Assembly: GCF_004296405.1 (NCBI RefSeq) | Contig: NZ_PSRR01000002.1 | Location: 27,196-91,195, forward strand | DNA length: 64,000 bases | Direction: 5' to 3' | DNA from: Bradyrhizobium sp. Leo170 | GTDB taxonomy: Bacteria; Pseudomonadota; Alphaproteobacteria; Rhizobiales; Xanthobacteraceae | In this document: positions 8,489-17,345 of the stretch, one piece after another | Layout of the letters: every line of letters begins with the position of its first letter | How positions within the stretch are numbered: the first letter of the stretch is position 1 | Program-made: the position numbers and the translations under genes | Notes under the pieces: generated by a model | What the model was told of the DNA's origin: nothing | Databases searched by the model: none | What the model saw: only the letters and a program-made list of their open reading frames with translations

Positions 8489-9898
8489 ATGGATGCGCTC
8501 GTTCACAGTCCGTCCCGCCCGGCATGGGACAGCTCAATTCTGGACAAGAAAGAAAAGGTTCGCGTAGACAGCGCGAGCAAGTACAGGATTTGCGTCTTCG
8601 GAATCGGCTATGTCGGCACAGTATCGGCAGCCTGTCTTGCACGCGACGGACATGACGTCGTGGCGGTCGATGTCAATCAGGACAAGGTCAACGTCCTGAA
8701 CCGTGGACTGTCGCCGATCGTGGAGCCAAATCTCGCTGAAAGCATTGGCTCCGGGGTCAGCACCGGCCGCCTGAAGGCAACCACAGATTCCGCGGCCGCC
8801 GTCTCGTCGACGGACATTTCATTGGTCTGTGTTGGAACCCCCTCACAGGACAACGGATCGCTGGAAACATCTTTCCTGAGCCGGGTGGCGCAGGAGATTG
8901 GAGAAAGCATCCGCAAGACCACAAACTTCCATTCTGTTGTCATGCGCTCGACGATGTTGCCGGGCACGATGGAGAACATAGTCATACCCATTCTGGAGCG
9001 GTCGTCCGGCAAAAAAGCGGGTCTAGATTTCGGGGTCGCCTATCTGCCCGAGTTTCTGCGGGAGGGGACGGCCATATCCGACTATGATGATCCTGGAACG
9101 ATTGTAATTGGTGTCGACGATGATCCGCTTACGCTTCGGCGACTCATGGAAATTCACGATCGATTCGCGGTAACGCCTCTGGTGCTGTCAATTCGTGCCG
9201 CCGAGGCGGTCAAATATGCAAACAACGCCTGGCACGCGACCAAGATCAGCTTCGCGAACGAGATGGGATTGCTTTGCAAGGCGATGGGCGTCGACAGCCA
9301 CGAAGTCATGAACGTCCTGGTCGCCGACAAGAAACTAAATATCTCGCCGGCATACCTCAAACCAGGGTTTGCATTTGGCGGGTCCTGCTTGCCGAAAGAC
9401 GTGAGCGCTTTGCGCTATGCAGGACGAAATGTCGACGTTGACACGCCCCTGCTCGACGCCGTGCTGCAGGCGAACGAGAACCAAATTCGCAGCGCTTTCC
9501 GACTCGTTGCTGCGACCGGAAAACGGCGTATCGGGCTCGTCGGGCTGAGCTTCAAGCCGGACACGGACGATCTGCGCTACAGTCCGATGCTCGAGATTGC
9601 GGAACGGTTGATTGGTCGCGGTTATGAGCTCGCGATCTACGACTCGAACGTTCGCCTGTCTCAGCTCACGGGGGTTAACAGGGATCACCTGACGAGTCGC
9701 CTGCCGCACATTGCCTGTCTGCTTCGGGAGAAAATGAGCGACGTCGCGGCCTTTGCCGACGTTCTCGTCGTGGGGAACCGTAAGGAGTTTCTGAAGAACT
9801 CATTGGTTTTGAACGGTCATGACAAAGTAATCATCGATCTTGTACGCATCTCGCCGGAAAAGCAGACCGCAGACGACTATCGCGGCATTTGTTGGTAA
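8489..9898 (+). CDS. Nucleotide-sugar 6-dehydrogenase, GDP-mannose dehydrogenase (AlgD) type
   Basis: Oxidises the C6 hydroxyl of a nucleotide sugar to a uronic acid using NAD, supplying an acidic sugar for the polymer. The 469-residue protein has the Rossmann motif FGIGYVG (37-43), a central helical domain with EAVKYANNAWHATKISFANE, and the catalytic C300 in FAFGGSCLPKDVSAL. The L and the spacing after the cysteine resemble GDP-mannose dehydrogenases more than UDP-glucose dehydrogenases (GGSCFPKD). An extension of about 32 residues precedes the usual family start. I chose ATG 8489; an upstream in-frame TTG at 8447 lies inside the AT island. It is followed 18 bp later by a GT4 gene, so probably co-transcribed. 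Confidence 0.88.
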   Translation: MDALVHSPSRPAWDSSILDKKEKVRVDSASKYRICVFGIGYVGTVSAACLARDGHDVVAVDVNQDKVNVLNRGLSPIVEPNLAESIGSGVSTGRLKATTDSAAAVSSTDISLVCVGTPSQDNGSLETSFLSRVAQEIGESIRKTTNFHSVVMRSTMLPGTMENIVIPILERSSGKKAGLDFGVAYLPEFLREGTAISDYDDPGTIVIGVDDDPLTLRRLMEIHDRFAVTPLVLSIRAAEAVKYANNAWHATKISFANEMGLLCKAMGVDSHEVMNVLVADKKLNISPAYLKPGFAFGGSCLPKDVSALRYAGRNVDVDTPLLDAVLQANENQIRSAFRLVAATGKRRIGLVGLSFKPDTDDLRYSPMLEIAERLIGRGYELAIYDSNVRLSQLTGVNRDHLTSRLPHIACLLREKMSDVAAFADVLVVGNRKEFLKNSLVLNGHDKVIIDLVRISPEKQTADDYRGICW

Positions 9899-9916
9899 GT
9901 CGCTGGGACAGCGATC

Positions 9917-11140
9917 ATGACAATGGCATCGGTCGTTGAGGCCACGCGCAGCGTACGCCGGCGGAGAATCCTGATCATCGTTGAAAATCTCCCCGTTCCG
10001 TTTGATCGCCGGGTCTGGGCGGAGGCGCAATCATTGCACAGGGCGGGTCACGAGGTTTCGGTGATCTGTCCCCGTGGCCCGTTCGCAGAAACCCCGTTCG
10101 AATCGATCGACGGCATCGACGTTTACCGCCATCCGCTACCAATCGAGGCCAAGGGCAAGCTCGGCTATCTTGCCGAATACAGCAGCGCGCTATGGTGGGA
10201 GTTCGCCTATTCGCTCAAGGTGTTTTGGGGGCGCGGTTTCGATGTGATTCACGCCTGCAATCCGCCAGATCTCATTTTCCTGGTCGGGGCCTTCTACAAG
10301 TACCTGTTCGGCAAGAAGTTCGTATTCGACCATCATGACCTGAACCCCGAGCTGTTCGAAGCAAAATTTGGACATCGCGGGCTGATGTGGAAGGCGCTTG
10401 TCTTTCTCGAGCGTCTGACTTTTGGCGTGGCTGACATTTCCATCGCCACCAACCGGTCTTACGCCAATGTCGCTGTCCAGCGCGGCCAGATGGAACCCGA
10501 TCGCGTGTTTATCGTCCGCTCGGGGCCAAATCTCGCGCGCGTGCGTGAGCTCGCCCCCGATAACACATGGCGCAACGGCCGGTCGCATCTGGTCGCCTAT
10601 GTCGGCGTGATCGGGGAGCAGGAAGGCATCGACCTTCTGCTAGAGGCGGTCCGGCACATCACGTCCACATGTCAACGTACCGACGTCCAGTTCGTTATCA
10701 TGGGCGCAGGGCCAAGCCTGGAGCAACTCAAAGCGACATGTACGCGGATGCGACTTTCGGAATTTGTCACTTTCACCGGCAGGGTCGACGACACGACGCT
10801 GTTCAAGGTGCTTTCGACCGCAGACGTCTGCGTCAATCCGGATCGTCCCAACGCGATGAATGACATGTCGACCATGAATAAGATCATGGAGTATATGGCG
10901 CTCGGCAAGCCGATTGTGCAGTTCGATCTGGCCGAAGGGCGGGTGTCGGCCCAGTCTGCTTCTCTCTATGCGCGCAACCCCGACACGGCCGATTTTGGTG
11001 ACAAGATCCTCGAACTCATCGACGACCCAGATCGTCGCCGCGAGATGGGCATGTACGGACGCAAGCGTGTGCGCGACGAGCTGTCGTGGGAGCATGAAGA
11101 GCCGAAATTGATTGCGGCTTACGACGCTCTTTTCAAATAA
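9917..11140 (+). CDS. Glycosyltransferase family 4
   Basis: A GT-B retaining glycosyltransferase acting on the cytoplasmic face of the membrane during repeat-unit assembly. The 407-residue protein has an N-terminal acceptor domain (VENLPVPFDRRVWAEAQSL, DVIHACNPPDLIF) and a C-terminal donor domain. The latter carries YVGVIGEQEGIDLLLEA, VIMGAGPSLEQL and the EX7E-like segment NKIMEYMALGKPIVQFD (the first Glu is followed by Asp). This architecture is like WbuB-type enzymes. It sits 18 bp after the dehydrogenase gene. The sugar is unknown. Confidence 0.88.
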   Translation: MTMASVVEATRSVRRRRILIIVENLPVPFDRRVWAEAQSLHRAGHEVSVICPRGPFAETPFESIDGIDVYRHPLPIEAKGKLGYLAEYSSALWWEFAYSLKVFWGRGFDVIHACNPPDLIFLVGAFYKYLFGKKFVFDHHDLNPELFEAKFGHRGLMWKALVFLERLTFGVADISIATNRSYANVAVQRGQMEPDRVFIVRSGPNLARVRELAPDNTWRNGRSHLVAYVGVIGEQEGIDLLLEAVRHITSTCQRTDVQFVIMGAGPSLEQLKATCTRMRLSEFVTFTGRVDDTTLFKVLSTADVCVNPDRPNAMNDMSTMNKIMEYMALGKPIVQFDLAEGRVSAQSASLYARNPDTADFGDKILELIDDPDRRREMGMYGRKRVRDELSWEHEEPKLIAAYDALFK

Positions 11141-11272
11141 GGCCTTTCCAGCACCAAAGAACCACGATTCCGCGTCCCACTTTCCGGCAAGCCTGACCGA
11201 GTCAAATTGACTGTCTTTGTCATTGGCCGGCTTTGGGAAGGCTCGTCGATCAAATGTAAGCCACTAACCGGT

Positions 11273-11998
11273 TTATCGATGCCGCCAGCGCATCAGTTGG
11301 CGATAGAGGCCCAGCCTTGTACTGACCCTCCAGGCAACACCACGCATCGCATCCGGATCGCGCAAGTGCTGGCGCATGTAGTCCGCATCCATGCTGTTTG
11401 TCAGACAAAGGCGGGAGTAGAGAAAAGGTTCGAACCCCCGATGATGCCCAAGCTGGATTGTAAAGAGGTGCGTGTAGCCGGCCTTCAGAGCCGCGTCCCA
11501 CACGCGTCGGGAAAAGCGCCCGTATGGGAAGGCGAAAAGAGTAACCTGTTGCCCGAGGCGATCCTCTAGCATCGACTTCGACACCATAAGCTCGCGACCG
11601 AGTTCGACATCCGAGACAGTGGTCAAATCGACGTGGGCCATGCCATGTGAGCCAATCGCAACGCCGTTCCTGCCAAGTTCCTCAATCATCTCCCAGCTCA
11701 TACGTCCCGGCGAGCCCACGAAATCCACTGGGATAAAGGACATGAAACCCGGAATCCGACCGGTCTTCACGTAACGCGCATAGACATGCGTGTAGTCCGA
11801 AAGACATCCATCGTCGAAGGTTAGCAGGACCGAACCGGTGTGCCTGGCTTTCGGATTGGGGCAATGCTCCAGAAAATACTGAGGCGAGACCAGCCTGTCC
11901 CCGCAAAGCGCGAGATGTGCATCGAATGTTTCATGCGTCAGGCACCACGCATTCGAAGGCGACGCTTCCACCAGCTCGTGATAGTTCAGGACAATCAT
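11273..11998 (-). CDS. Polysaccharide deacetylase (NodB-type)
   Basis: Predicted metal-dependent N- or O-deacetylase of a carbohydrate. The 241-residue protein carries the NodB motifs TFDDG (60-64, catalytic Asp and metal Asp), SHGMAH with H118 and H122 as metal ligands, and FAFPYG near residue 150. There is no signal peptide, so it may act in the cytoplasm on lipid-linked intermediates. The start at 11998 gives an ATGA overlap with the upstream GT4 gene, which indicates translational coupling; a longer open frame reaching back into that gene is not used. It faces the 9917 GT4 gene tail-to-tail. Confidence 0.88.
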   Translation of the reverse strand: MIVLNYHELVEASPSNAWCLTHETFDAHLALCGDRLVSPQYFLEHCPNPKARHTGSVLLTFDDGCLSDYTHVYARYVKTGRIPGFMSFIPVDFVGSPGRMSWEMIEELGRNGVAIGSHGMAHVDLTTVSDVELGRELMVSKSMLEDRLGQQVTLFAFPYGRFSRRVWDAALKAGYTHLFTIQLGHHRGFEPFLYSRLCLTNSMDADYMRQHLRDPDAMRGVAWRVSTRLGLYRQLMRWRHR

Positions 11999-13161
11999 AG
12001 AGTTTGTATCAGATCTGAGACACGCCGGCTCCAGGCCTGCCAGTTCAGCCGGACTTCGAAAGCGTCGCGGCTCGATTGTCTCAGGCGTGCCAGCCGTTCC
12101 GGGCACGCAAAGGTCTCGGAGATGACCGTCGCATAGTCCTCCTTCGTCGCATCCGGCGGCAACAAGATGCCTGTCTCCCCATCGCGGATAGCACCGGGCA
12201 CGCCACCTGTGGCCGGCGCAATGCTCGGTACGCCATGGGCCGCCGCTTCGCAAAACACGATGCCGTAGCAATCTGCCCGGGTCGGCAAGAGAAAGAAATC
12301 CGCGTCACGATAGAGTTGATCCAGTCGATTGCGCTGTTCACGATCGTTCTTATTGAGGAAAGGAATGATCGTCAGGCCATCCTGGGTGACAGGCTTGGGC
12401 GGAGTGCATCCGCAGATCACGAGCTCCGCCTCTACGCCCCTGCCCCTTAGCTCAGCGAGAGTTCCGACCGCGATGTCCGCGCCCTTCTCTTTCCAGTTGG
12501 CCCCGATGAACAGGAGCCGGCACGGACCCGGCTTGCGGCAGCCAAGCACCGAGGCACGATCCGGCGCTTCTTCGAGGTTGGCGCCCCAAGGAATGACATG
12601 CACGCGCGCACGGTCGACGCCATAGTCCCTAACCGCAGATTCGGCGGCCCATTTCGAGGGGTAGAGGACCAGATCCGCGCGGGCAATTGTGTTGCGTTCC
12701 AGGCGTTCCGCAATCTCCCGAGCGTTGCGTGACAAGTTCCGATAGTTGGGATGGTAATTCTCGACAAGCCGAAAGGTCGCGTCGGACGCATAGACGAGGG
12801 GAACGCCTTTAGGTACATTCCAGGCGAAGTTGGACCCGGCGGGTGCGAAGACGATATCGGGCGAGACGGCGCGGATCTTGCGTGCTGCGTCCGCTGCATA
12901 CTGCGCAACAACAGGCCCCGCATGGAATGGGGAGAGGCCCGGCCTATGAAAGGCGCGGCAAAGTCTGGAATACGTCTTGTAAAGAGGCAGGATCGGTGCG
13001 TTCAGGGGACCGATATGGACCACCTCATGACCTTCGTTTGCGAGCGATTTCGACATGTGAAATGGAGTGCCGGACCAGAACCTGACCTCGCTTGCGTCGC
13101 CGATCGTGGCGAAGGCGATCCGCCGCGCTGCCTGGCTGCCGGAGAGGTGGTACTGATTCAT
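11995..13161 (-). CDS. Glycosyltransferase family 4
   Basis: A 388-residue GT-B enzyme. The N-terminal half includes the acceptor-side WSGTPFHMSKSL and APAGSNFAWNVP. The C-terminal half includes LLFIGANWKEKGADIAV and the donor-binding EX7E motif FCEAAAHGVPSIAPATGGVP. AAGGG lies about 6 nt before the ATG. The stop overlaps the start of the deacetylase gene by four bases. An AT island lies 125 bp upstream. It is expected to add one sugar of the repeat unit; linkage unknown. Confidence 0.88.
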   Translation of the reverse strand: MNQYHLSGSQAARRIAFATIGDASEVRFWSGTPFHMSKSLANEGHEVVHIGPLNAPILPLYKTYSRLCRAFHRPGLSPFHAGPVVAQYAADAARKIRAVSPDIVFAPAGSNFAWNVPKGVPLVYASDATFRLVENYHPNYRNLSRNAREIAERLERNTIARADLVLYPSKWAAESAVRDYGVDRARVHVIPWGANLEEAPDRASVLGCRKPGPCRLLFIGANWKEKGADIAVGTLAELRGRGVEAELVICGCTPPKPVTQDGLTIIPFLNKNDREQRNRLDQLYRDADFFLLPTRADCYGIVFCEAAAHGVPSIAPATGGVPGAIRDGETGILLPPDATKEDYATVISETFACPERLARLRQSSRDAFEVRLNWQAWSRRVSDLIQTL

Positions 13162-13285
13162 TTTATTCCCTTACACACGGCGCAACCGGCAGATCGTGCC
13201 AAAAGCGATCACGGCACTTTTCGAAAAGGTGCGCTCCACTCTTCCGCGTCTTCCGCGCTGATTCAATGACTAGAATCTCCGGAGC

Positions 13286-13339
13286 ATTAAATATATTAAA
13301 TATCAGACATTTCAATAACCATCCGATTTATTTAATTTG
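13286..13339. promoter_or_regulatory. AT-rich island upstream of the GT4 gene
   Basis: Contains ATTAAATATATTAAAT (13286-13301), identical to a 16-mer at 23926-23941, and TTTAATTTG (13331-13339), the half-site also found in both wzc leaders. It is a candidate binding region for an H-NS-like or other AT-recognising regulator. Confidence 0.5.
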
Positions 13340-13426
13340 ATTGCCGCCGACATAGCGATCCGCTCCGCGGGCTCCTCCGCTTGGCACGGCGCCATGACCT
13401 CGCGGTGAAACACCTCCGGTCATCGA

Positions 13427-14812
13427 TCACACCCATGTTTCCGCCGCTCGTGCGGCTCTATCACGCAGTACGGCGGTTTCCGCGAGGTTCGCTCGCATCC
13501 CAGCAAAGACAGCGATAAGGATCAAACAGATGCCCCAAAAGTGCACCATGAACCCCAGAAAAACGATGGTTGTTATGACAACTCCGAGCGCGACCGACAG
13601 CCGTCCTTCTTCCGGAGTAAGGTGACGCGATTTATCGATCGAACCAAGCCAGCATGCGCCCACAATCGTCAAAAGAACTAATATGCTTCCGGGAATTCCA
13701 TACGCCATTGCATTAGCAAGCCAAAAGGCATCCACACTCTCACTCAAAAGCGCGCCGTTGGATTGCCAATCCCAGTCGCCGTTCGCACCAATTCCGAAGA
13801 TCGGCGAACCGAGTACGACACGCCCCCCAACCTGCCAGATCGCTTGACGGTACCAGGCCGCCTCCGGGCTTACTCCGCAAAGGCGTACAAGCGTTACGAC
13901 AGGGTTGCCAGAGAAAGTGAAAACAGTAACGACTATGGCAGTCACACACAGTCCGACCAACTTCCATCGAGCCGTGAAGCGAGGGGTTGCAACATAGAAC
14001 ATCGCGAGCGCAAATCCGATCAGATAAGCCAGCAACGGACTCCGCGCCTGCGAAAACAACACACCGATGAGCGCAATACCTGCAACAGCCCAGCCAAATA
14101 CCTGGGACCTAAACGTAATCAAGGCCACGGTCCCAAACCAGGCGCAAACAGCGCCGAATAATATCGAATGCTCCAGCGGCCCCATGGCGCGAATGACCCC
14201 TTCCCTATACAAGGTCTCGGCCTTCGTCGCTAATGCGCCTTCATAGCTGAATTTCACATAACCAGTAATGCCTTTGATGAATTCATAGGTGAACAGTTTA
14301 TCATTCCAAGGGTCGAGAAGCGCGATACAGACAATCAGAACTGCCAGCATGCAGGAGAAGCGTGCGAGTCGCACGGAACTATCGCCAGGAGTGAGATACC
14401 GGAACGTCAGATATCCGCCAGTGAATACAATTGCGTCTATTCCCGCCCCTTTAAGGCCCGTAAGACCACCTGTGATGGTGGCGGCAAACATCATCCAAAC
14501 GCCCGCAACCGGGGCCAAAATATCTGATGGCACGCAGACTACAGCTCGCGCGCTTGAGAGTCGCGATATCGCCGCGATGGAGGAAACAAAAATCAGAACT
14601 CGAGCGACCGAGAGGCGAAAATCACCGACGAAGAAAGACAGGCCCTCGGGCAGAAAAATCGCGACCAGTAATACTTTGAGATATAGCTCGGTACGCGAGT
14701 GCGAGCCGCTTGCCGCACGCCTGACTGAACTCAGCTGCCGATCCCGCAGATAGGCAAGTTGAAAACCCGAATCCAATTCTAAGCTTCTGCGGTTCAACGT
14801 GAATACCCCCAA
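13427..14812 (-). CDS. Wzy-like polysaccharide polymerase / O-antigen ligase family membrane protein
   Basis: Predicted to polymerise lipid-linked repeat units at the periplasmic face. The 461-residue protein has about ten to twelve hydrophobic segments and the large periplasmic loop of the Wzy_C/O-antigen ligase family (about residues 290-350, with SPIFGIGANGDWDW). SQARSPLLAYLIGFAL just before the loop is the usual conserved arginine-containing segment. The start is uncertain: TTG 14812 has no clear ribosome site, while TTG 14797 has GGGGG about 8 nt upstream. It is the only polymerase candidate in the window and complements the Wzx at 24558. Confidence 0.82.
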   Translation of the reverse strand: MGVFTLNRRSLELDSGFQLAYLRDRQLSSVRRAASGSHSRTELYLKVLLVAIFLPEGLSFFVGDFRLSVARVLIFVSSIAAISRLSSARAVVCVPSDILAPVAGVWMMFAATITGGLTGLKGAGIDAIVFTGGYLTFRYLTPGDSSVRLARFSCMLAVLIVCIALLDPWNDKLFTYEFIKGITGYVKFSYEGALATKAETLYREGVIRAMGPLEHSILFGAVCAWFGTVALITFRSQVFGWAVAGIALIGVLFSQARSPLLAYLIGFALAMFYVATPRFTARWKLVGLCVTAIVVTVFTFSGNPVVTLVRLCGVSPEAAWYRQAIWQVGGRVVLGSPIFGIGANGDWDWQSNGALLSESVDAFWLANAMAYGIPGSILVLLTIVGACWLGSIDKSRHLTPEEGRLSVALGVVITTIVFLGFMVHFWGICLILIAVFAGMRANLAETAVLRDRAARAAETWV

Positions 14813-14894
14813 TGCCGAAGACGTTCCGCAAAAAAGAAGCAGCGCTCAAAATTGAGGCGCCGCGTAAAGCGACCGTTCCGTCCGAAGACGCGCA

Positions 14895-15902
14895 TCATTT
14901 CGTCGTCTCCAAAGGAATAGCCTGGAAGTTACGACGCAGGCGCCTCGCTACGGTGGGTGAAATCAGCGCGTAAACAAGCGCCTTGTAGTAGTGCGGATCC
15001 GCGGGATGCAAACAAGCACATTGCCAACCCGTCCTCAACGCCGAAAGGCGACGGTTTGACCGACGAAAATCCAACACGCTTCTCATAAAATGGGCGGCGA
15101 TGTTGTTGTCCAGCAAACTGTTACGAGAGCTGTGGCTGCTATCCTCGCATTCTGGCTCGAACCGTACACCTCGCCGCTCGCAAGCTCGCTTGAATGCCGC
15201 AGCCTCGAACTGCCTGCGCCACGTTGGCGCACGCCGGGTGAGTGAATTGGGAAGGATGCGATACGCGTAAAGGCACTCGCCCAACACGGTCATCGGATAT
15301 ATTTCCCCAATTCTCAATATATAGTCGTAGGTCTCAGCAACCTTCAACGAGGGCTCGAACCGCATGTCCCCGACCAATGACATTCGAAACATTCCTGTCG
15401 GATCAAGGGCAGGCATTCGAAAGGCTCGAATCTCAGACTGGCAGTCGTCCTCGCTTTGCGGCGCAAACACGGGCGCCATGAATTTCCCGTTAATGATAAG
15501 TTCGTTACCGCAGAATACGGCAGCCAAATGCGGCTTGTTGAGCAGCGCACGAACCTGTCTTTCAATTCGCGCTGGATGACTGATGTCATCCGCGTCTTGA
15601 ATTGCGTAAAACTCGCCGCGGATCTGATCGAGCGCCCGATTGACAGCCACAGGCTTGGTCGAATTTGCCTGGTGGATCACACGGACACGCTCGTCCACTA
15701 GCAAGTCTTGAACTGAGTCGAAGCAGCCGTCCGTGCTGCCATCGTTGATAACGAGGATCTCCAGATTTTTATACGTCTGATCGATTATGCTCAGCAGCGA
15801 CGGCCGTAGATATTCCCCTGCGTTGTAAACGGACATCACGACCGTGACGAGGGGACCTTCAGGCACCCCTTCGACTTTGGACGGATGTGCTTGGGACGTC
15901 AT
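14895..15902 (-). CDS. Glycosyltransferase family 2
   Basis: A GT-A glycosyltransferase of 335 residues. The core begins PLVTVVMSVYNAGEYLRPSL, with ILVINDGSTDG and IQDADDISHPARIERQ, the DxD-type metal site of GT2 enzymes. The C-terminal part (YRILPNSLTRRAPTWRRQF) resembles SpsA-like and capsule transferases. ATG 15902 has GGGAG 6 nt upstream; a TTG seven codons earlier is less likely. It lies upstream of the polymerase gene on the same strand and may form an operon with it. Confidence 0.88.
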   Translation of the reverse strand: MTSQAHPSKVEGVPEGPLVTVVMSVYNAGEYLRPSLLSIIDQTYKNLEILVINDGSTDGCFDSVQDLLVDERVRVIHQANSTKPVAVNRALDQIRGEFYAIQDADDISHPARIERQVRALLNKPHLAAVFCGNELIINGKFMAPVFAPQSEDDCQSEIRAFRMPALDPTGMFRMSLVGDMRFEPSLKVAETYDYILRIGEIYPMTVLGECLYAYRILPNSLTRRAPTWRRQFEAAAFKRACERRGVRFEPECEDSSHSSRNSLLDNNIAAHFMRSVLDFRRSNRRLSALRTGWQCACLHPADPHYYKALVYALISPTVARRLRRNFQAIPLETTK

Positions 15903-15952
15903 GAAAAGCTCCCGGTCAGTCAAGTCCAGTATTTTGTCTTCAATACATTAGC

Positions 15953-15979
15953 CAAATTAACCAGCCACTATTTAATTTG
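15953..15979 (+). promoter_or_regulatory. Dyad CAAATTAA-N11-TTAATTTG in the leader of the wzc relic
   Basis: A perfect inverted repeat with 8-nt arms separated by 11 nt. An identical dyad with identical spacing lies in the leader of the intact wzc (31843-31869). Preservation of the arms while the N11 differs suggests a protein-binding operator. It sits between the divergent GT2 and methyltransferase genes. Confidence 0.55.
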
Positions 15980-16275
15980 GACAACGCCGATTTTATCCAA
16001 TATATTATTATAATGCAACAAACCTCAGCCGGAGCGTTAATCGGCACCCCGGTGACGGGCCACGCCCCGGGGAGATCGACAGGTGGAGCGAGCGAGCACC
16101 TTCAGATGAATAGGCTGCAAAGTGACCGGACCCGTGCTCCGATCAACGGGGCTGGGCAGAGCGACCAGGCCGAAGGCTGCGGCATTGGAGAACTCGTCAA
16201 TTTCACCGCGACCATTATTGCGACGACCACTACACCCGTTACGGCTTCTCCGATGCTGGCTGAGCCGGATTCGAA
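15971..16275 (+). pseudogene. Relic of a second wzc gene with most of the gene deleted
   Basis: The sequence from 15971 aligns by eye with the intact wzc leader from 31861 (TTTAATTTG, ACAA, ATTTT, ATAT and GCA blocks in register). From ATG 16106 it encodes MNRLQSDRTRAPI and then GCGIGELVN, matching the Wzc N-terminus MLQPDRLRAPA...GGIGELIN. In another frame it then continues HRDHYCDDHYTRYGFSDAG and stop (16261-16263), matching the Wzc tyrosine tail HRSDYYRDDHYIRYG. The DNA after the stop also matches the wzc 3' flank (CGGATTCGA). So roughly 730 codons between Wzc residue ~30 and the tail are gone. No function is left as a kinase; the leader may now drive the methyltransferase gene. Confidence 0.8.
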
Positions 16276-16300
16276 CCCCTGGAGTGGCTAGGTACTTGAG

Positions 16301-17215
16301 ATGATTTGTAAAGCTTGCTTGTCAGACCGCGAACATCGCCGCCACGTATTTACCGAGATGATGTTTGGTACAGGAGAGCGGTTTGAATACCAGGAATGTA
16401 TTGATTGTGGGACGATCCAGCGCCTGGCGGATGTCGCAGATGAGGGTCGCTTTTACCCTGACGGGTATTATTCATTCGCCAAGCCTTCGCGAAATTCGCG
16501 GGTCATCGCAATCAGGGATGCGCATGCACTCGGCATCAAAAGCATATTGGGGGCCGTAGCGTCCTTTGTGAGGTACGATCCCATCGTGGGGGTCATCGGA
16601 GATTTTAAGATTGATCCTAGCTCTCGGGTGCTGGACGTCGGCTGCGGGTCCGGGAAACTTCTTCATAGAATGTCTGCCGCAGGGTTCAAGAACCTTACTG
16701 GAGTAGACCCCTACATTTCCAAGCCGACATCAGGAGCCGTGACGATTCACAAATCGGATCTTCAAAGCATGTCGGGCGAGTTTGATTTCATCATGTTCAA
16801 TCACTCGTTAGAGCACGTCCCTGATCCGGGCCAAAGTCTTGGCGATGCAAGAAAGCTGCTTGCGCCCGGGGGCCGCATTCTGGTTCGCATCCCAACTTCG
16901 TCCTCGCAAGCATGGACGGAGTACGGCCCGAATTGGGTGCAACTGGATGCGCCACGCCACATTGTGATTCCCTCTCGCAAGGGAATGAGCGCGTTGGCGG
17001 AGCGCTGCGGCCTGTCTGTCAGACAATCGATTGATGATTCTACTGCGTTTCAGTTCTGGGGAAGCGAAATGTACCGGAAGTCTAAGCCGCTCACATCATC
17101 CGGGCCAAGCGATGTGTTTAGCCGTCATGAGTTGAGAGGGTTTGCCAAGCGAGCGGCAAAGCTGAATATCGAACAACAGGGAGATCAGGCAGCTTTCCTG
17201 TTGACCGCTGCTTAG
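16301..17215 (+). CDS. Class I SAM-dependent methyltransferase with N-terminal zinc-binding site
   Basis: A 304-residue protein. Residues 1-40 have a CxxC...CxxC pair (C3, C6, C33, C36) that probably binds zinc, as in C-methyltransferases and related sugar enzymes of polysaccharide loci. The methyltransferase domain has motif I LDVGCGSGK (111-119) and FDFIMFNHSLEHVPDP as motif II/post-II. Its likely role is methylation of a sugar of the repeat unit. It lies 38 bp after the wzc relic and faces the GT8 gene tail-to-tail. Confidence 0.85.
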   Translation: MICKACLSDREHRRHVFTEMMFGTGERFEYQECIDCGTIQRLADVADEGRFYPDGYYSFAKPSRNSRVIAIRDAHALGIKSILGAVASFVRYDPIVGVIGDFKIDPSSRVLDVGCGSGKLLHRMSAAGFKNLTGVDPYISKPTSGAVTIHKSDLQSMSGEFDFIMFNHSLEHVPDPGQSLGDARKLLAPGGRILVRIPTSSSQAWTEYGPNWVQLDAPRHIVIPSRKGMSALAERCGLSVRQSIDDSTAFQFWGSEMYRKSKPLTSSGPSDVFSRHELRGFAKRAAKLNIEQQGDQAAFLLTAA

Positions 17216-17260
17216 GCTGGATGGCCCGAATCGCAAACCCCTGCCCCTCCGACCTCAAAT

Positions 17261-17295
17261 GTCACCCAGATCAGAGGCGGATCTTTGGGGGTGAC
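17261..17295. terminator. Imperfect hairpin between convergent genes
   Basis: GTCACCC...GATC pairs with GATC...GGGTGAC around a short loop, between the stops of the methyltransferase and GT8 genes. It is a possible bidirectional terminator without a clear T-run. Confidence 0.4.
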
Positions 17296-17345
17296 TGCCA
17301 CCAGCCAACCTCGCGGTCGAATGATTAAAGGAAGAAACTGTTCGA

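Noticed and set aside
11999..12271. N-terminal extension of the deacetylase
   Set aside because: The extra 91 codons lie inside the upstream GT4 gene; the ATGA overlap at 11998 and the family start explain the gene better.
16263..16290. A tRNA T-loop-like string (complement GGTTCGAATCC) suggesting a tRNA or att site
   Set aside because: No acceptor or anticodon arms on either strand. The same sequence aligns with the 3' flank of the intact wzc (GCGGATTCGATACC), so it is part of the wzc relic.
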